A stretch of DNA of 18,549 nt from Christensenella sp. UBA1782 (GTDB lineage: Bacteria; Bacillota; Clostridia; Christensenellales; DTU072). The position numbers were made by a program, and so were the translations under genes. Numbering within the stretch: position 1 is the stretch's first letter; every line of letters begins with the position of its first letter. Shown piece after piece: positions 9,001 to 14,996 of the stretch. Where the stretch lies: contig DCGI01000032.1 of assembly GCA_002315475.1 (NCBI GenBank), positions 1 to 18,549 of the forward strand, written 5' to 3'. Under the pieces are notes generated by a model, which saw only the letters and a program-made list of their open reading frames with translations, had not been told where the DNA came from and did no database searches.

Positions 9001-11900
9001 CCTTTGACGGTGTGAACTTCTACGGCAACAAAGCTAACGACGGTCTCGTGTACTGTTATGGAAACAAACAGAATAAGGTTACCATAAAGAACAGCGACTT
9101 TATCGGCAATAAGAATACTAAAATGATTTCTCTGTCCTATTGCATCGTCGAAATCGACAACGTGAATATCCTTAGAAACTTCGGCGGAGGAATATATAAT
9201 ACCGGCGTAAAGGGTGTCCTCAAAAACGTGACCATTCAAGGAAATACCGTTTCCAACGATAGCCCGATGCTTACCATTGACGGTACCGACGGCTTGACGG
9301 TAACGGATCTTACCATTCAGGACAATACGGGTATCATAGGCGATAAACTCATGAGACTTATTCCCACGGAAGGCAAAACAATTACCATGAAAAACGTTAC
9401 GGTAAAAGACAATACGACAGGCACCATCCTCCAGTCTTTGTTCAGCGGAACGACTGTATTCGAAGATTGTACCTTTACGAACAACACCGCGATCGGCATG
9501 GGAACATCTATCAGTAACGCCGTTGTTTTGAAGAATACCGAAATCAGCGGGAATACCGTTATGGAATATGTATATTGGAGAAACGACAGTCCGAGCCTCA
9601 CGTTGCAAGGCAACGTAACGATTTTCGACAACAAGACGGCAGACGGCAAGCAAAAGAACTTGTATTTCGAAAAGACCGACAAGAAGCTTGTTACGAGCGA
9701 CCTGACCGGCGGAAAGATCGGTATTACCCTCAATACGACGATTACGGCAGAGACCGAACTGGCTTTGACCGGAGCGACGAACAGTGACAAACTTTCGTAC
9801 TTCGTTTCCGATATGGACGGATTGGTATTGACTTCGGTGGAAGCAGAGACCGAGTACACCTTAACGGGTATCAGCTTCTTGATTACCGCACAACCGTCCG
9901 AATCGAACGGTTATACGGTGAGCGTCAACGCCGCAGACAAGACGCCGTTTGAGATTACCTATCAATGGTACTTCGGCGAAGACGAAACGCAACCGCTTGA
10001 AGGCTACACCGCCGCACAACTCGGTGTCGTCACCAAGGAAGGTAAGTACTTCGTGAAGGTAAGCAGAGGCACCTATTCCGTCAAGTCGAACTACGTCGAA
10101 ACCAAGACGGTCACATTTGACGCCAATGCTTTGGAAAACGAACAGGGCGTCGCACCTGCCTATGTATTCAATTTGCCGGGCAGACCGATAACCTTACCGG
10201 AAAACAAGTGGACGTACGCCAATCATATTTTTGCGGGTTGGTTTACTTCGTCCGAACTCGGCGAAGGCGACAGCGTATTGACGACCTATAACGTAGTCGG
10301 CTCGGAAAGCGAAAAGCTCTACGCCATTTGGACGGATAAGAAAGCAGTAACGATTTCGTACAAAGCCGAAGATAATACCTTCGTTTATGACGGAACCTCG
10401 AAAGAATTTACCTTCACGACGAAGGATGCGGCACTCGACTTGACGAAGGGTGTAACCGTCAAATACTATTCGGGTGGCAATCCCGTCAGCAAGCCCGACG
10501 TGGCAGGCAAGTATAACGTCGTGATAGAAAGAACGGAAGACGACGACTATGCTTCTTATTATGAAGAAATCGAAGATGCCGTCGTGATTACCAAGCAGAA
10601 GGTTGCCGTCCCCGAAAAGGGAATTGCCGGAAGCAAAGAGTATACGGGACTGACCATTGTCAGCGATATCGTTCCGACCGAAAAGTATAAGATCAGCGAA
10701 AATAACGGCGGTATCGAAGTCGGTACTTCCTATCCCGTCGTCATCGTTTTGAAAGATACTTTGAACTACGAATGGGCGGAAGTGACGGGAGAAACTCCGT
10801 ATGCCGAAAAAGAAGGCGAAAAACTGACCTATTACTTCTCCATTACGAAAGGACAAGCGGTCATTACGGTAGACACATCCGACATCGTCGTTAAGTACGG
10901 TACTGCCATCTTCTTGCCGCAAGCGGCGAGCAACTTCGGTGACGTAAGTTGCAGCGTGGAAGCTTCGGATTTGGTAAACGTAGGCACCTACGAAGTCATT
11001 TATACCGTAACGAGTACGGAGAGCTACAAGGGTGACACCAAGAAATTGAAGGTCGTCATCGAAAAAGCCGTCGTCAACGTTCCGACCGACGTTATGGCGG
11101 GTAAGAAAGTCTATAACGGCGACGTGCAAACGAGCGACATCGTCCCGAACAGCGATAAATATACTATCTATACAAACAAAGGCGGAAAAGACGTAGGCGT
11201 GTACGACGTCGTAGCCAAGTTAAACGACAGTAAGAACTACAAGTGGTCGCAAGGGGAAGAAGTCGCCACCTATACGGTTAAGTTCGAAATCTACAAAGCT
11301 ACGGTAGAAGTACCCGACGTAACCATCGGCGGAAATATCGTATACGACGGCAAACTGCATACCAGCACGATGAAAGCCACCGACGACTACGAAATCCTCA
11401 CCAACGAAGGCGGTATCAACGTCGGCAAGTATGACGTCGTATTGAAACTGAAAGACAGTAAGAACTACAAGTGGTCGGAAACCGACGAAGCAACCTTTAC
11501 GGTCGACTTTGAAATCACGCGCACCGCATCGAAAGTAACGGTGGAAGATATGTCCAATATCGTGATTACCTACGGCGAAATCGCCACCTTCCCGAAGGCT
11601 TCGGCTACATTCGGCGAAGTGGTGACCAACTACAAGCCCGAAGAATTGGTCGACGTCGGTATGTACACCTTGAAGTTTATGGTATTGGATTCCGAAAACT
11701 ATACGGGTGACGAAAAGACCGTTCTCGTCATCATCAATAAGACGGAAAGTACGGTTACCATTCATTCCGACGTAGACACGATTACGGCGACCTACGGAAG
11801 AAATCGTTCTGCCTACCGCTACGGCGACCTTCGGCGAAGTGGTTTGCGACAAGACGGCGGACGACTTAAAGAACGCCGGAACCTACGTAGTCACTTATAA
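3..11900 (+). CDS. Giant multi-domain cell-surface protein (BspA-type LRR, beta-helix cassettes, Ig-like and InlB-type repeats), 5'-partial and frameshifted at the 3' end
   Basis: The frame is open from the first base, so the true start and any signal peptide lie upstream; the TTG at 6 is not a credible start because it falls inside a leucine-rich repeat. Nucleotides 3-594 encode seven or eight BspA/LRR_5 repeats of the form IP-x-SVT-x-IG-x-x-AF-x-GC. An InlB-type (Listeria-Bacteroides) repeat ending in LYAVWG follows at about 618-875. Six beta-helix cassettes begin near 876, 2697, 4176, 5544, 7281 and 8529, most followed by an Ig-like domain with a YQWY core. A second InlB-type repeat (ending LYAIW) lies at about 10105-10340, then beta-sandwich repeats to the end. 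From about 11799 the frame is wrong and the last 34 codons are out-of-frame sequence; the true continuation is the ORF ending at 13401. The likely role is adhesion or surface display, inferred from domain types only. No enzyme active site was recognised. Confidence 0.9.
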   Translation, partial: SLETVDFGTGSSLTAISDYALFEIKIESISIPDSVTEIGENALASCTDLKSVTFGASSTLESIEQYAFGGCSSLDTITFPTSLLRIQEGAFYGCGNMPSLDLSANTSLNDIGEDAFYYCVEMASVVLPNSVNTIGGGAFAGCTSLTSFSFAYNENLSLGSGVFTGCSENSIEITFDGTKEQLLAADSEHSIYLADGKTTTEPIKKATVTKFVVKYIEVNETAEPVTSTIKSTIYNKDSNGTKITIENYPAHTKNTATICAWNTSATYDGKDYYQAATPTVRDDLTLYAVWGLPTSGSLVGNYIVPNDMTLTGNLIFGENVSTSIDLRGNVLNMGAYGIVGMKDKSNLAGDITLVSTVKNTMHLFTPQEEDVWLWDDTNGTKAIEGGVLYGCSAESVVKSLSITVDGVNFVGNPCTKNTIYGKKVDIRNCVMQGNTGVHLIWVTNATERSSIQSVTFSDNIFTGNIGYINTASTVTDVTAQNNKCGRIFHFLNGMDPKLDNVSVTDNVISMNSAVNFVNALSSVSIILNDVTVKDNDLTSDQEAHQVSVSNTNDVSYIILGGKVDISDMYFPGSDTDSVLTAGNGSNGADHIKGGSAVYVTVNDDSGAKTIVAKDFAKTYYDYLHVIDADKYLLYTANEGDDSKGTVTYVDRIKKQPKSADMTFDLYTDDITDVTYQWYVSPANTAISGETKKTISRTCEFGTVYCKVSFKLYGEDGTLNSETVNYTLMILEQPCLENEFTLTLNSDNYTATWKNGTYSGGTKVKIEDPTSANDVGYGQYTCKLTSGTINLTSNAVSIIPTYSYFNIAYAGLTSEFPYNTCSGDADKFSSVMLAVGDNILDCLAYALTREGSPVIPTVNNTEYRWAYYDGNDDEVIVGENDVWSVHLVDEVLEFHLHWDHKHDDTTVTSTRLPIGKDMKAGCYFLMDDIVLTADLPISANVVICLNGHVLDVNGYSIIMSNMDITLTIEDCGTAVHYFEADANGKWVKTDTETENVVEGGYVTGGKVSSANPADDCVFYLDKQRTKVILNGCTLVGNESVLIWVDYNNSSTVLTDTVIVGNTSGVGIYSSASVELYGVVAKENTFQPSEPYKESNVPFICIHNSTWMKIQDSEISDNRKYTMMVGVQNYGDILFVDSTIKDNEGGGIFIAADQMSAVVPQNGAVLSYVPKNAELQIYGGTITGNKLGGVWADDRSISLGGDLIISDNDVGSDLKDYNVIFSEAPDIYLSKDNPFSENAKVGIRCLDSVTIYTMKNFIECDTTTFSWKEHIVCDDPYYFLSSYSDTDKIYISMRELVKNQPSLENDITFDLYDEDVVEEEIAKTMYNSYKDVTIQYQWYEYDKKTDGSTVTYEQSVAVKDATSAKLSTVKDGVYYACVATLADGVTIQSDVFCGHAHETKTERDVYEKIFADSLVDTTEEEESYYLVKDEDKYYLDKDLKLDKDLVITARVTLDLNSKVLDLSGHKIHVKGINAWLTINDCGTTEHYFTKTESGKWTYNDDQEVKTEYIVEGGIITNVTDIILDTYEDMDALVLNGGSLVGNDLYINVIKGAFSMTGGQIAYNNNQRNLEESYSDYNYYYPMIYGDDVFWMEGGSIHDNVLRASPLIAMPFCAFIGGEIVDNLNEIQEDSYSSERTFGVVNDWAKNSIIYVGGDFKIVRNSTVLIYKYNDGYTRRQSIVIGILCKNTIQAGPPLTDGADIDILPMSLMDDWDEVEEGIIVSGVAPGSLKYFTASYTFVYLKEVVNGEDPTKADILVGMRVNMENYYRTGGGYFSLTHDNQTISIETGDFDKSLDYLEKDYFFVWYKDGKEIADSNVNTYDPSWGDGTYEAVIVFMKNGEEYSYYYSNYIHVCNGVVYDTVLTEDLIDYYRDYKTGEYKESGELLEGYYFLYRNMSIWDTDLKILINEDVHLALNGKIFNLNGISIVLGPEGRLTIDDNSNNVTYFSTGRKGEYYILTMEGLETNRYTYGGVLFGGSGIYMSGDETTHSTFTMKAGNIAGFSKGIGYAYGTDVASYGEINIEGGTVKGNYIRSGSLISTLGEGVLIKNAIITENCCESALISVFNLKVENSSIIKNTAGDGRKTIEVRANDNTSTFEIGGTTKIVDNVDTSRRNANVGILILDTEEVVIDPFVTIYDPETNLYVGIEVYNLEQSGLARNKDYDSIAFLKDGKNDLKYFVSDDEQYYIGTVEQIYIGMVESVNDGYMIRRVQIDPSKDNNYTFEIDETCEGTVTYQWYKAKTAKLFYTGTYGYNVFGRTGDAFDYFTTDGAWKYEPQELYDGYEPSYLYFDMRKGDILNFTIYFFNSQFNNEAEVMDEKMQYLYVCDGEKTTPYNMDGKTTFTLYAEKAGRYSISVLNKYHHAEYNKYYYRGAVFSNILLTTGTYTLLHAQTSKTLLVDELVDTSATYICQATLQDGKYNASVYSAPVYLHKCGDTLYDRKIDQHYVDDCEEDAAIQLTDGYYYLNEDIDLGNRWFEIANDQAVHFCMNGYVLDLSNTVKAGIVNHGELFLTGCTDTKHYFTTANDVWTWVEQPTKKTTTVTGGVVYGGKPAIENDGNLFVEGVSFISCATDDDENGGAITSKSQAVVRKSNFYGNTAKKGSAILFHADNEVLIIAECEFAYNGSITDSQAVIYAADCDVDITIELCKFHDNKGAYSTDIYFSPTSESKTMAIAETTFENSTASSGKIITINGGDVLLSEVVISGNKAENESILSIMGKAIVTFIDVTVTDNTVGLNAYAIDVNGGESDKATLVLRDKNLFYDNLNGDGKQANLYLKAYEPMQVEDMEAGSKIGIVLDGFTGNPIAITEETSMHVLDYIVSDDERAVISEYEVSADNYVIRMSVEPHVCEKDEKYYNLLLKEGGALKTGKYFLSEDITLEKDIIIASGEDVVICLNGKVLNLNGHLITNNGGSLRIHDCGKSETNHYFKTDSIPWTLLSAREEGSVAVQNGVIIGGNQPMNAYNPAAIATYNATSTLTIENVSFVGNTTYDGNGVIDIYNADVTFDGVNFYGNKANDGLVYCYGNKQNKVTIKNSDFIGNKNTKMISLSYCIVEIDNVNILRNFGGGIYNTGVKGVLKNVTIQGNTVSNDSPMLTIDGTDGLTVTDLTIQDNTGIIGDKLMRLIPTEGKTITMKNVTVKDNTTGTILQSLFSGTTVFEDCTFTNNTAIGMGTSISNAVVLKNTEISGNTVMEYVYWRNDSPSLTLQGNVTIFDNKTADGKQKNLYFEKTDKKLVTSDLTGGKIGITLNTTITAETELALTGATNSDKLSYFVSDMDGLVLTSVEAETEYTLTGISFLITAQPSESNGYTVSVNAADKTPFEITYQWYFGEDETQPLEGYTAAQLGVVTKEGKYFVKVSRGTYSVKSNYVETKTVTFDANALENEQGVAPAYVFNLPGRPITLPENKWTYANHIFAGWFTSSELGEGDSVLTTYNVVGSESEKLYAIWTDKKAVTISYKAEDNTFVYDGTSKEFTFTTKDAALDLTKGVTVKYYSGGNPVSKPDVAGKYNVVIERTEDDDYASYYEEIEDAVVITKQKVAVPEKGIAGSKEYTGLTIVSDIVPTEKYKISENNGGIEVGTSYPVVIVLKDTLNYEWAEVTGETPYAEKEGEKLTYYFSITKGQAVITVDTSDIVVKYGTAIFLPQAASNFGDVSCSVEASDLVNVGTYEVIYTVTSTESYKGDTKKLKVVIEKAVVNVPTDVMAGKKVYNGDVQTSDIVPNSDKYTIYTNKGGKDVGVYDVVAKLNDSKNYKWSQGEEVATYTVKFEIYKATVEVPDVTIGGNIVYDGKLHTSTMKATDDYEILTNEGGINVGKYDVVLKLKDSKNYKWSETDEATFTVDFEITRTASKVTVEDMSNIVITYGEIATFPKASATFGEVVTNYKPEELVDVGMYTLKFMVLDSENYTGDEKTVLVIINKTESTVTIHSDVDTITATYGRNRSAYRYGDLRRSGLRQDGGRLKERRNLRSHL
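2697..9866 (+). repeat. Tandem beta-helix cassettes inside the giant surface protein
   Basis: Five clear cassettes start at about 2697, 4176, 5544, 7281 and 8529; a more divergent sixth precedes them at about 876. Each opens with a His-rich or H-x-C motif (for example HKHDD, GHAHE, HVCNG, HKCGD, HVCEK). Next comes a Tyr-Phe/Tyr-Leu strand, a 'LNG-x-V/I-L/F-x-L' strand, usually a 'DCG...HYF' element, then a 'GG-V/I-x-x-GG' turn. Many short parallel beta-helix rungs with Asn-rich 'x-x-I-x-x-N' turns follow. Units are roughly 1.1-1.7 kb and diverged at DNA level, so this is an old protein-level duplication. The rungs match the right-handed parallel beta-helix (pectate-lyase-like) architecture. 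No catalytic motif of that fold was recognised. Confidence 0.75.
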
Positions 11901-12640
11901 AGTTTATAACAATAAGAACTTTAAGGGTGACGAGAAGAAGATTACCGTTGTCATCGGTAAGGCTACGGTGGAAGTACCCGAAATCGCTATCGGCGGAGAG
12001 CTTGTTTATACCGGAAAGACTTTGGTCAGTGAAATGAACGGCACCGCATACTACTCGATCAGTGAAAACGAAGGCGGTATCGACGTAGGTACCTATGACG
12101 TCGTACTGTCGCTAAACGATGCGTATAACTACGTTTGGTCGAACGGTTCTACCGATACCTATACCGTACAATTCAAGATTTTGAAGGGACAAGCGGTACT
12201 TACCGTCGACACCGAAACGATTGAAGTGGAATACGGTACGAAAGTGGTATTGCCGACGGCTACGACGACGTTCGGCTCGGTCAACTGCGATAAGCAGTCT
12301 TCCGATTTGGTACTCGCCAACGAAGAAGGCTATACGGTGACGTACAGTGTAGACGGAAACGATAACTATGACGGCGACAGCAAGTCCTTGACGGTTATCG
12401 TGAAGAAAGCAAGCTATGATGTCAGCGGAATCACCTTTAAGGACGTAGCCGTTTTGTATGACGGAGAAGAACATATCTTATTGATTGACGGAGAACTCCC
12501 GAAGGGCGTAGTCGTCAGCTATCAAGAAAACAGAGGCACCGAAGTCGGTATGTATCATGCGGTAGCAAGTTTTGCGGGCGATAAGAACTACAACGCCATC
12601 CCCGATATGGAAGCCACCCTTTCCATCAGAAGCGCAGAAA
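10602..12640 (+). repeat. Alternating type A / type B beta-sandwich repeats of the giant surface protein
   Basis: Two repeat types can be told apart. Type A contains 'VP-x-x-x-x-GG/GS...Y-x-G ... NEGG-I/x-VG-x-YDVV-x-L-x-D-x-x-NY-x-W'. Type B contains 'YG-x5-P-x-A-x-x-x-FG ... VG-x-Y-x-x-x-Y-x-V ... Y-x-GD-x-K'. Reading both frames, the order is A B A A B B A B from about 10602 to 12408, followed by a related YDG-type unit to about 12640. Neighbouring units share identical DNA stretches, for example around 11228-11250 and 11455-11477, and the same 13-base stretch in the units near 11612 and 11831. This indicates recent duplication or conversion. The units resemble MBG/YDG-type stalk domains of bacterial surface proteins. 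A stalk or spacer role is inferred. Confidence 0.7.
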
Positions 12641-13401
12641 TCGTTTCGGATAAGAAGACGACCGATGTTACGGGTACGTTGGAAAGAGATTACGTAAAAG
12701 TATCCGCTAAGGAAGGTATCGATTCCAACATCATGATTATGACCGAGATTATCGACGTCGAAAAGGATAGCAAAGGTTCCGAAGTCGAAACGAAGTATAA
12801 GAACATCACCGACGAAGACGCTAAGTTAAAAGTCAGCGAAAAAGTCGGCGTCGTGTTCGACGTAAGCTTGATTAAGACGGAAGGCGACAAACAAGTTTCC
12901 CTCTCCCAAATCGAAGGCGTCGACAAAATGAAAGTAAAGATCTTCGTTCCGAAGGATATTGACAGAACGTCCATCACCAGAATTATTCAAGTAAACGAAG
13001 ACGGCACCACTTCACAAATGGCATTTACCGAAAGCATGGTCGATGCCGAAGGTTATATCGAAATGGAAGTGTCGAAAGTCGGCATGATTGCGTTTATTCA
13101 AAAGAATAACGATGGTTGCTACAAGCATTGGATTATTTTGGGATTACTGCTTATCATGATTCTGTTCATCGTTTTGACGATAGTCTTGAAAGATAAGAAG
13201 GTCAAAAATATCCTTGCCGTCGTAGGATTCGTTTACGGTATCCTTGCTATCGTCGGCGGAGCCTTCTTGCTCGGATGCGAAGTATGTATCTACCTCTACG
13301 CGGCACTCTGTGCGCTTTGGGGCGTATCGATTATCCTCTTCAACTGCCGCAGCAAGAAGAAGATTAAGACCGATGACGAATTCGTCGGAGAATGGCTGTA
13401 A
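11839..13401 (+). CDS. C-terminal part of the giant surface protein (beta-sandwich repeats plus triple membrane anchor), separated by a frameshift
   Basis: This is the continuation of the upstream gene in a different frame, and coding resumes from about 11800. The ATG at 11839 lies inside a repeat unit and has no ribosome binding site, so it is unlikely to be a real start. The piece completes a 'YG-x5-P...FG' repeat, then carries one 'VEVP...GG' unit, another 'YG' unit and a related YDG-type unit to about 12640. A roughly 160-residue membrane-proximal domain follows. Three hydrophobic helices are encoded at about 13129-13188, 13210-13275 and 13282-13344, and the protein ends in a short basic/acidic tail. 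There is no LPXTG sorting signal, so anchoring is probably by the membrane helices. The stop is TAA at 13399-13401, just before a hairpin terminator. Confidence 0.85.
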   Translation: MVCDKTADDLKNAGTYVVTYKVYNNKNFKGDEKKITVVIGKATVEVPEIAIGGELVYTGKTLVSEMNGTAYYSISENEGGIDVGTYDVVLSLNDAYNYVWSNGSTDTYTVQFKILKGQAVLTVDTETIEVEYGTKVVLPTATTTFGSVNCDKQSSDLVLANEEGYTVTYSVDGNDNYDGDSKSLTVIVKKASYDVSGITFKDVAVLYDGEEHILLIDGELPKGVVVSYQENRGTEVGMYHAVASFAGDKNYNAIPDMEATLSIRSAEIVSDKKTTDVTGTLERDYVKVSAKEGIDSNIMIMTEIIDVEKDSKGSEVETKYKNITDEDAKLKVSEKVGVVFDVSLIKTEGDKQVSLSQIEGVDKMKVKIFVPKDIDRTSITRIIQVNEDGTTSQMAFTESMVDAEGYIEMEVSKVGMIAFIQKNNDGCYKHWIILGLLLIMILFIVLTIVLKDKKVKNILAVVGFVYGILAIVGGAFLLGCEVCIYLYAALCALWGVSIILFNCRSKKKIKTDDEFVGEWL

Positions 13402-13418
13402 GAATCGTTTTACGAAAG

Positions 13419-13454
13419 AAAAAGGTGTCGACAAAACGTCGACACCTTTTTTTT
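13419..13454. terminator. Rho-independent terminator between convergent genes, probably bidirectional
   Basis: A perfect 14-bp inverted repeat has left arm 13419-13432 and right arm 13438-13451, with a 5-nt loop. On the plus strand it is followed by eight T (13447-13454), ending the giant surface-protein transcript 18 nt after its stop. On the minus strand the stem is followed by a run of T interrupted by a C, so it can also stop transcription coming from the convergent gene ending at 13489. Confidence 0.92.
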
Positions 13455-13488
13455 ATGGACAAGTAAACCGTTATGGAAGGAATCGGTA

Positions 13489-13938
13489 TTAGCGGAAGTA
13501 CTCTTTTATTTTTTTGCAAACCTCGTCGACGACGTAAATAAAACGATAAAAAAGCATCATAATCACGTTAGTGCCGGAACGATTGTCGAGGACGGCATCG
13601 CCGGAACAGGTCAGTTCGTCATCGTCATCCATGTAAAACTTGCACCAACGATAGGTATCGTTTAGATTGTTGCAGAACTTGTAGGCGGCGGGTAGGTCGC
13701 GTTTGTCGAATTTTTCAATAGACCAAACGGTAATATTGACCGATTCTCCGTCTTCGCCAAAAAAGAAAGCGAAAGTTTGTTCCTTAAAGTTTTCCCCGCC
13801 GCAAAAGACTTGAACAAGCCTTTGTTCGGAGTTTACACAGTATTTCAGGTTGTTTTTTTCCAAAGTTTTGATAAAATCTTGCAGAATGTATTTTTCGTCA
13901 TCGGTAGAGTTTCCGACGGGTTTTTTATTTTCAGTCAT
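13489..13938 (-). CDS. YbjN-like domain protein (single domain)
   Basis: 149 residues. The start is the ATG at 13936-13938, chosen because an ideal AAGGAGG (plus-strand 13947-13953) sits 8 nt upstream; the longer open frame reaching 14088 only overlaps the upstream gene. The region around residues 85-104, with pattern A-Y-x-F-C-N-x-x-N-x-x-Y-R-W-x-K-x-Y-x-D followed by 'DELTC-x-x-DA-V/I-L/I-D', matches the conserved core of YbjN-family proteins. These are small soluble proteins with a fold like type III secretion chaperones and a poorly defined regulatory or binding role. It lies 35 nt downstream of a paralog with two copies of the same domain, so the pair is probably one operon. It ends near the bidirectional terminator. 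Assignment is by core motif only; molecular function is unknown. Confidence 0.8.
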   Translation of the reverse strand: MTENKKPVGNSTDDEKYILQDFIKTLEKNNLKYCVNSEQRLVQVFCGGENFKEQTFAFFFGEDGESVNITVWSIEKFDKRDLPAAYKFCNNLNDTYRWCKFYMDDDDELTCSGDAVLDNRSGTNVIMMLFYRFIYVVDEVCKKIKEYFR

Positions 13939-13946
13939 GGTATATA

Positions 13947-13953
13947 CCTCCTT
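13947..13953 (-). promoter_or_regulatory. Strong ribosome binding site fixing the start at 13938
   Basis: The minus strand reads AAGGAGG with 8 nt to the ATG. It lies in the 35-nt gap after the upstream gene's stop and decides the start against the longer open frame that runs back into that gene. Confidence 0.9.
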
Positions 13954-13973
13954 ATGTAGTATCGAAAAAGTTT

Positions 13974-14834
13974 TTAATGAAAGGACTCTTGTGATTCTCG
14001 GCAAATACTGTCGACAAGTTGTACCAGAGCCCGTAACAGGATTAAACAGATTTCTCCCGCATTGTTGCCGTCGATAATGGCGTCGCAAGCACAGGTCAAT
14101 TCGTTATCCTTATCAATGTATAATTTTATCCAACGGTATTTGTTGTTCATTTTATTGCAAAAAGCATAAGCTTCGGGTAATAAGTCGGAGGCGAATTTTT
14201 GAATGGAAAAAACGGTCACCGTAACGGAATCGCCTTTTGCGTCAAAAAGAAAGGTGAACGTCAACGTGCCGAAATGTTTTCCGATACGTCGGATTCGTAT
14301 AATATTCTTTTGAGAGTCGATACTGAATAAAATGTTTTCCCGTTCCAATCTTTGGGTGAAACTTTGCAGTAAGAGGCTTGCGTGCGATTCGGAATCGGAT
14401 GCCTCGCGATTTTTTAAGATATCGTCTAAGATAAGAGTAGACAGGCTGAGTAATTTTTTGCAAACGTTTCCGGCGGTATGACAGTCGATAATGGCATCGG
14501 CGGTAAGGATGAGTTCGTTTTCGGCGTTGACGTTGAGTTTTATCCAGCGATAATCTTTGTTGACGGTATTACAAAAGGCAAAACAATCGGGAAGCTTGGC
14601 TTCCTCGATACCGATATCGGTACAAACATTCATGCGAACCGATTTCCCGTCTGTGTCGAACTGAAAAATAAATTGAAAAGCTTTATAGGGACCATCGGAA
14701 AAAGTGCAGGCGAGTGTGGTATTATCGCTTAACAGCTCATACCGAATACCCTCGTCGTGCAGAACCTCTCGAAACGCATGAATAACCTTCTGTACGGCAC
14801 TTCCTTGTAGGCAGGACGCTTGTTTTTTAACCAT
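13974..14834 (-). CDS. Tandem two-domain YbjN-like protein
   Basis: 286 residues. Two copies of the same domain lie at about residues 12-145 and 155-286, each with the core pattern FCN-x-x-N-x-x-YRW-I-K-L followed by an acidic strand and 'DAIID' (cores near residues 84-103 and 222-241). The second copy is closer to the downstream single-domain protein than to the first copy: both share 'SVT/N-x-TV-x-SI-x-KF' and 'DNELTC/DDELTC'. This suggests duplication and partial fission or fusion. No signal peptide or membrane segment is visible, so the protein is probably cytoplasmic. The ATG at 14832-14834 follows a GAGGA that abuts it directly, a poor spacing, so initiation may be weak or use an earlier GA-rich element. 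Function is unknown; partner binding or a regulatory role is inferred from the family fold. Confidence 0.78.
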   Translation of the reverse strand: MVKKQASCLQGSAVQKVIHAFREVLHDEGIRYELLSDNTTLACTFSDGPYKAFQFIFQFDTDGKSVRMNVCTDIGIEEAKLPDCFAFCNTVNKDYRWIKLNVNAENELILTADAIIDCHTAGNVCKKLLSLSTLILDDILKNREASDSESHASLLLQSFTQRLERENILFSIDSQKNIIRIRRIGKHFGTLTFTFLFDAKGDSVTVTVFSIQKFASDLLPEAYAFCNKMNNKYRWIKLYIDKDNELTCACDAIIDGNNAGEICLILLRALVQLVDSICRESQESFH

Positions 14835-14873
14835 TCCTCTAATATCTCTTTAGTCTTTAAGATTTCTAAGATA

Positions 14874-14902
14874 AGTATTTCAAATCTCGACAAAAAAGTC
14901 AA
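14874..14902 (-). promoter_or_regulatory. Predicted promoter for the two YbjN-like genes
   Basis: On the minus strand TTGACT (plus 14897-14902) is separated by 17 nt from AATACT (plus 14874-14879). These match the -35 consensus at 5 of 6 bases and the -10 at 4 of 6. It lies about 40 nt upstream of the 14834 start. Confidence 0.55.
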
Positions 14903-14960
14903 TAGAAAAAGGGAATTATTTTGAAAACAATGTCGTATTAGCGCGATATATAGGATTGTA

Positions 14961-14989
14961 TTGACAAACGGAACAAAGTTTTGTAAAAT
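14961..14989 (+). promoter_or_regulatory. Consensus promoter for the glycosylase-Nudix-membrane protein operon
   Basis: TTGACA (14961-14966), a 17-nt spacer and TAAAAT (14984-14989). Expected transcription start is about 14996-14997, that is at or next to the ATG of the first gene, so no room is left for a Shine-Dalgarno sequence. Confidence 0.85.
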
Positions 14990-14996
14990 ATAAACG

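Noticed and set aside
8586..9653. 355-codon minus-strand open frame antisense to the giant gene, and similar ones at 6189-7163 and 10194-11129
   Set aside because: They are mirror images of a well-supported repeat protein, have no recognisable domains, and show no ribosome binding site or promoter. Long antisense frames are expected in repetitive genes of this codon use.
11796..11804. Programmed ribosomal frameshift site
   Set aside because: There is no canonical heptameric slippery sequence or obvious downstream stimulator, and the repeat spacing fits a simple loss of two bases.
13939..14088. N-terminal extension of the single-domain YbjN-like protein
   Set aside because: It overlaps the upstream gene's coding region in another frame, while the ATG at 13938 has an ideal ribosome binding site.
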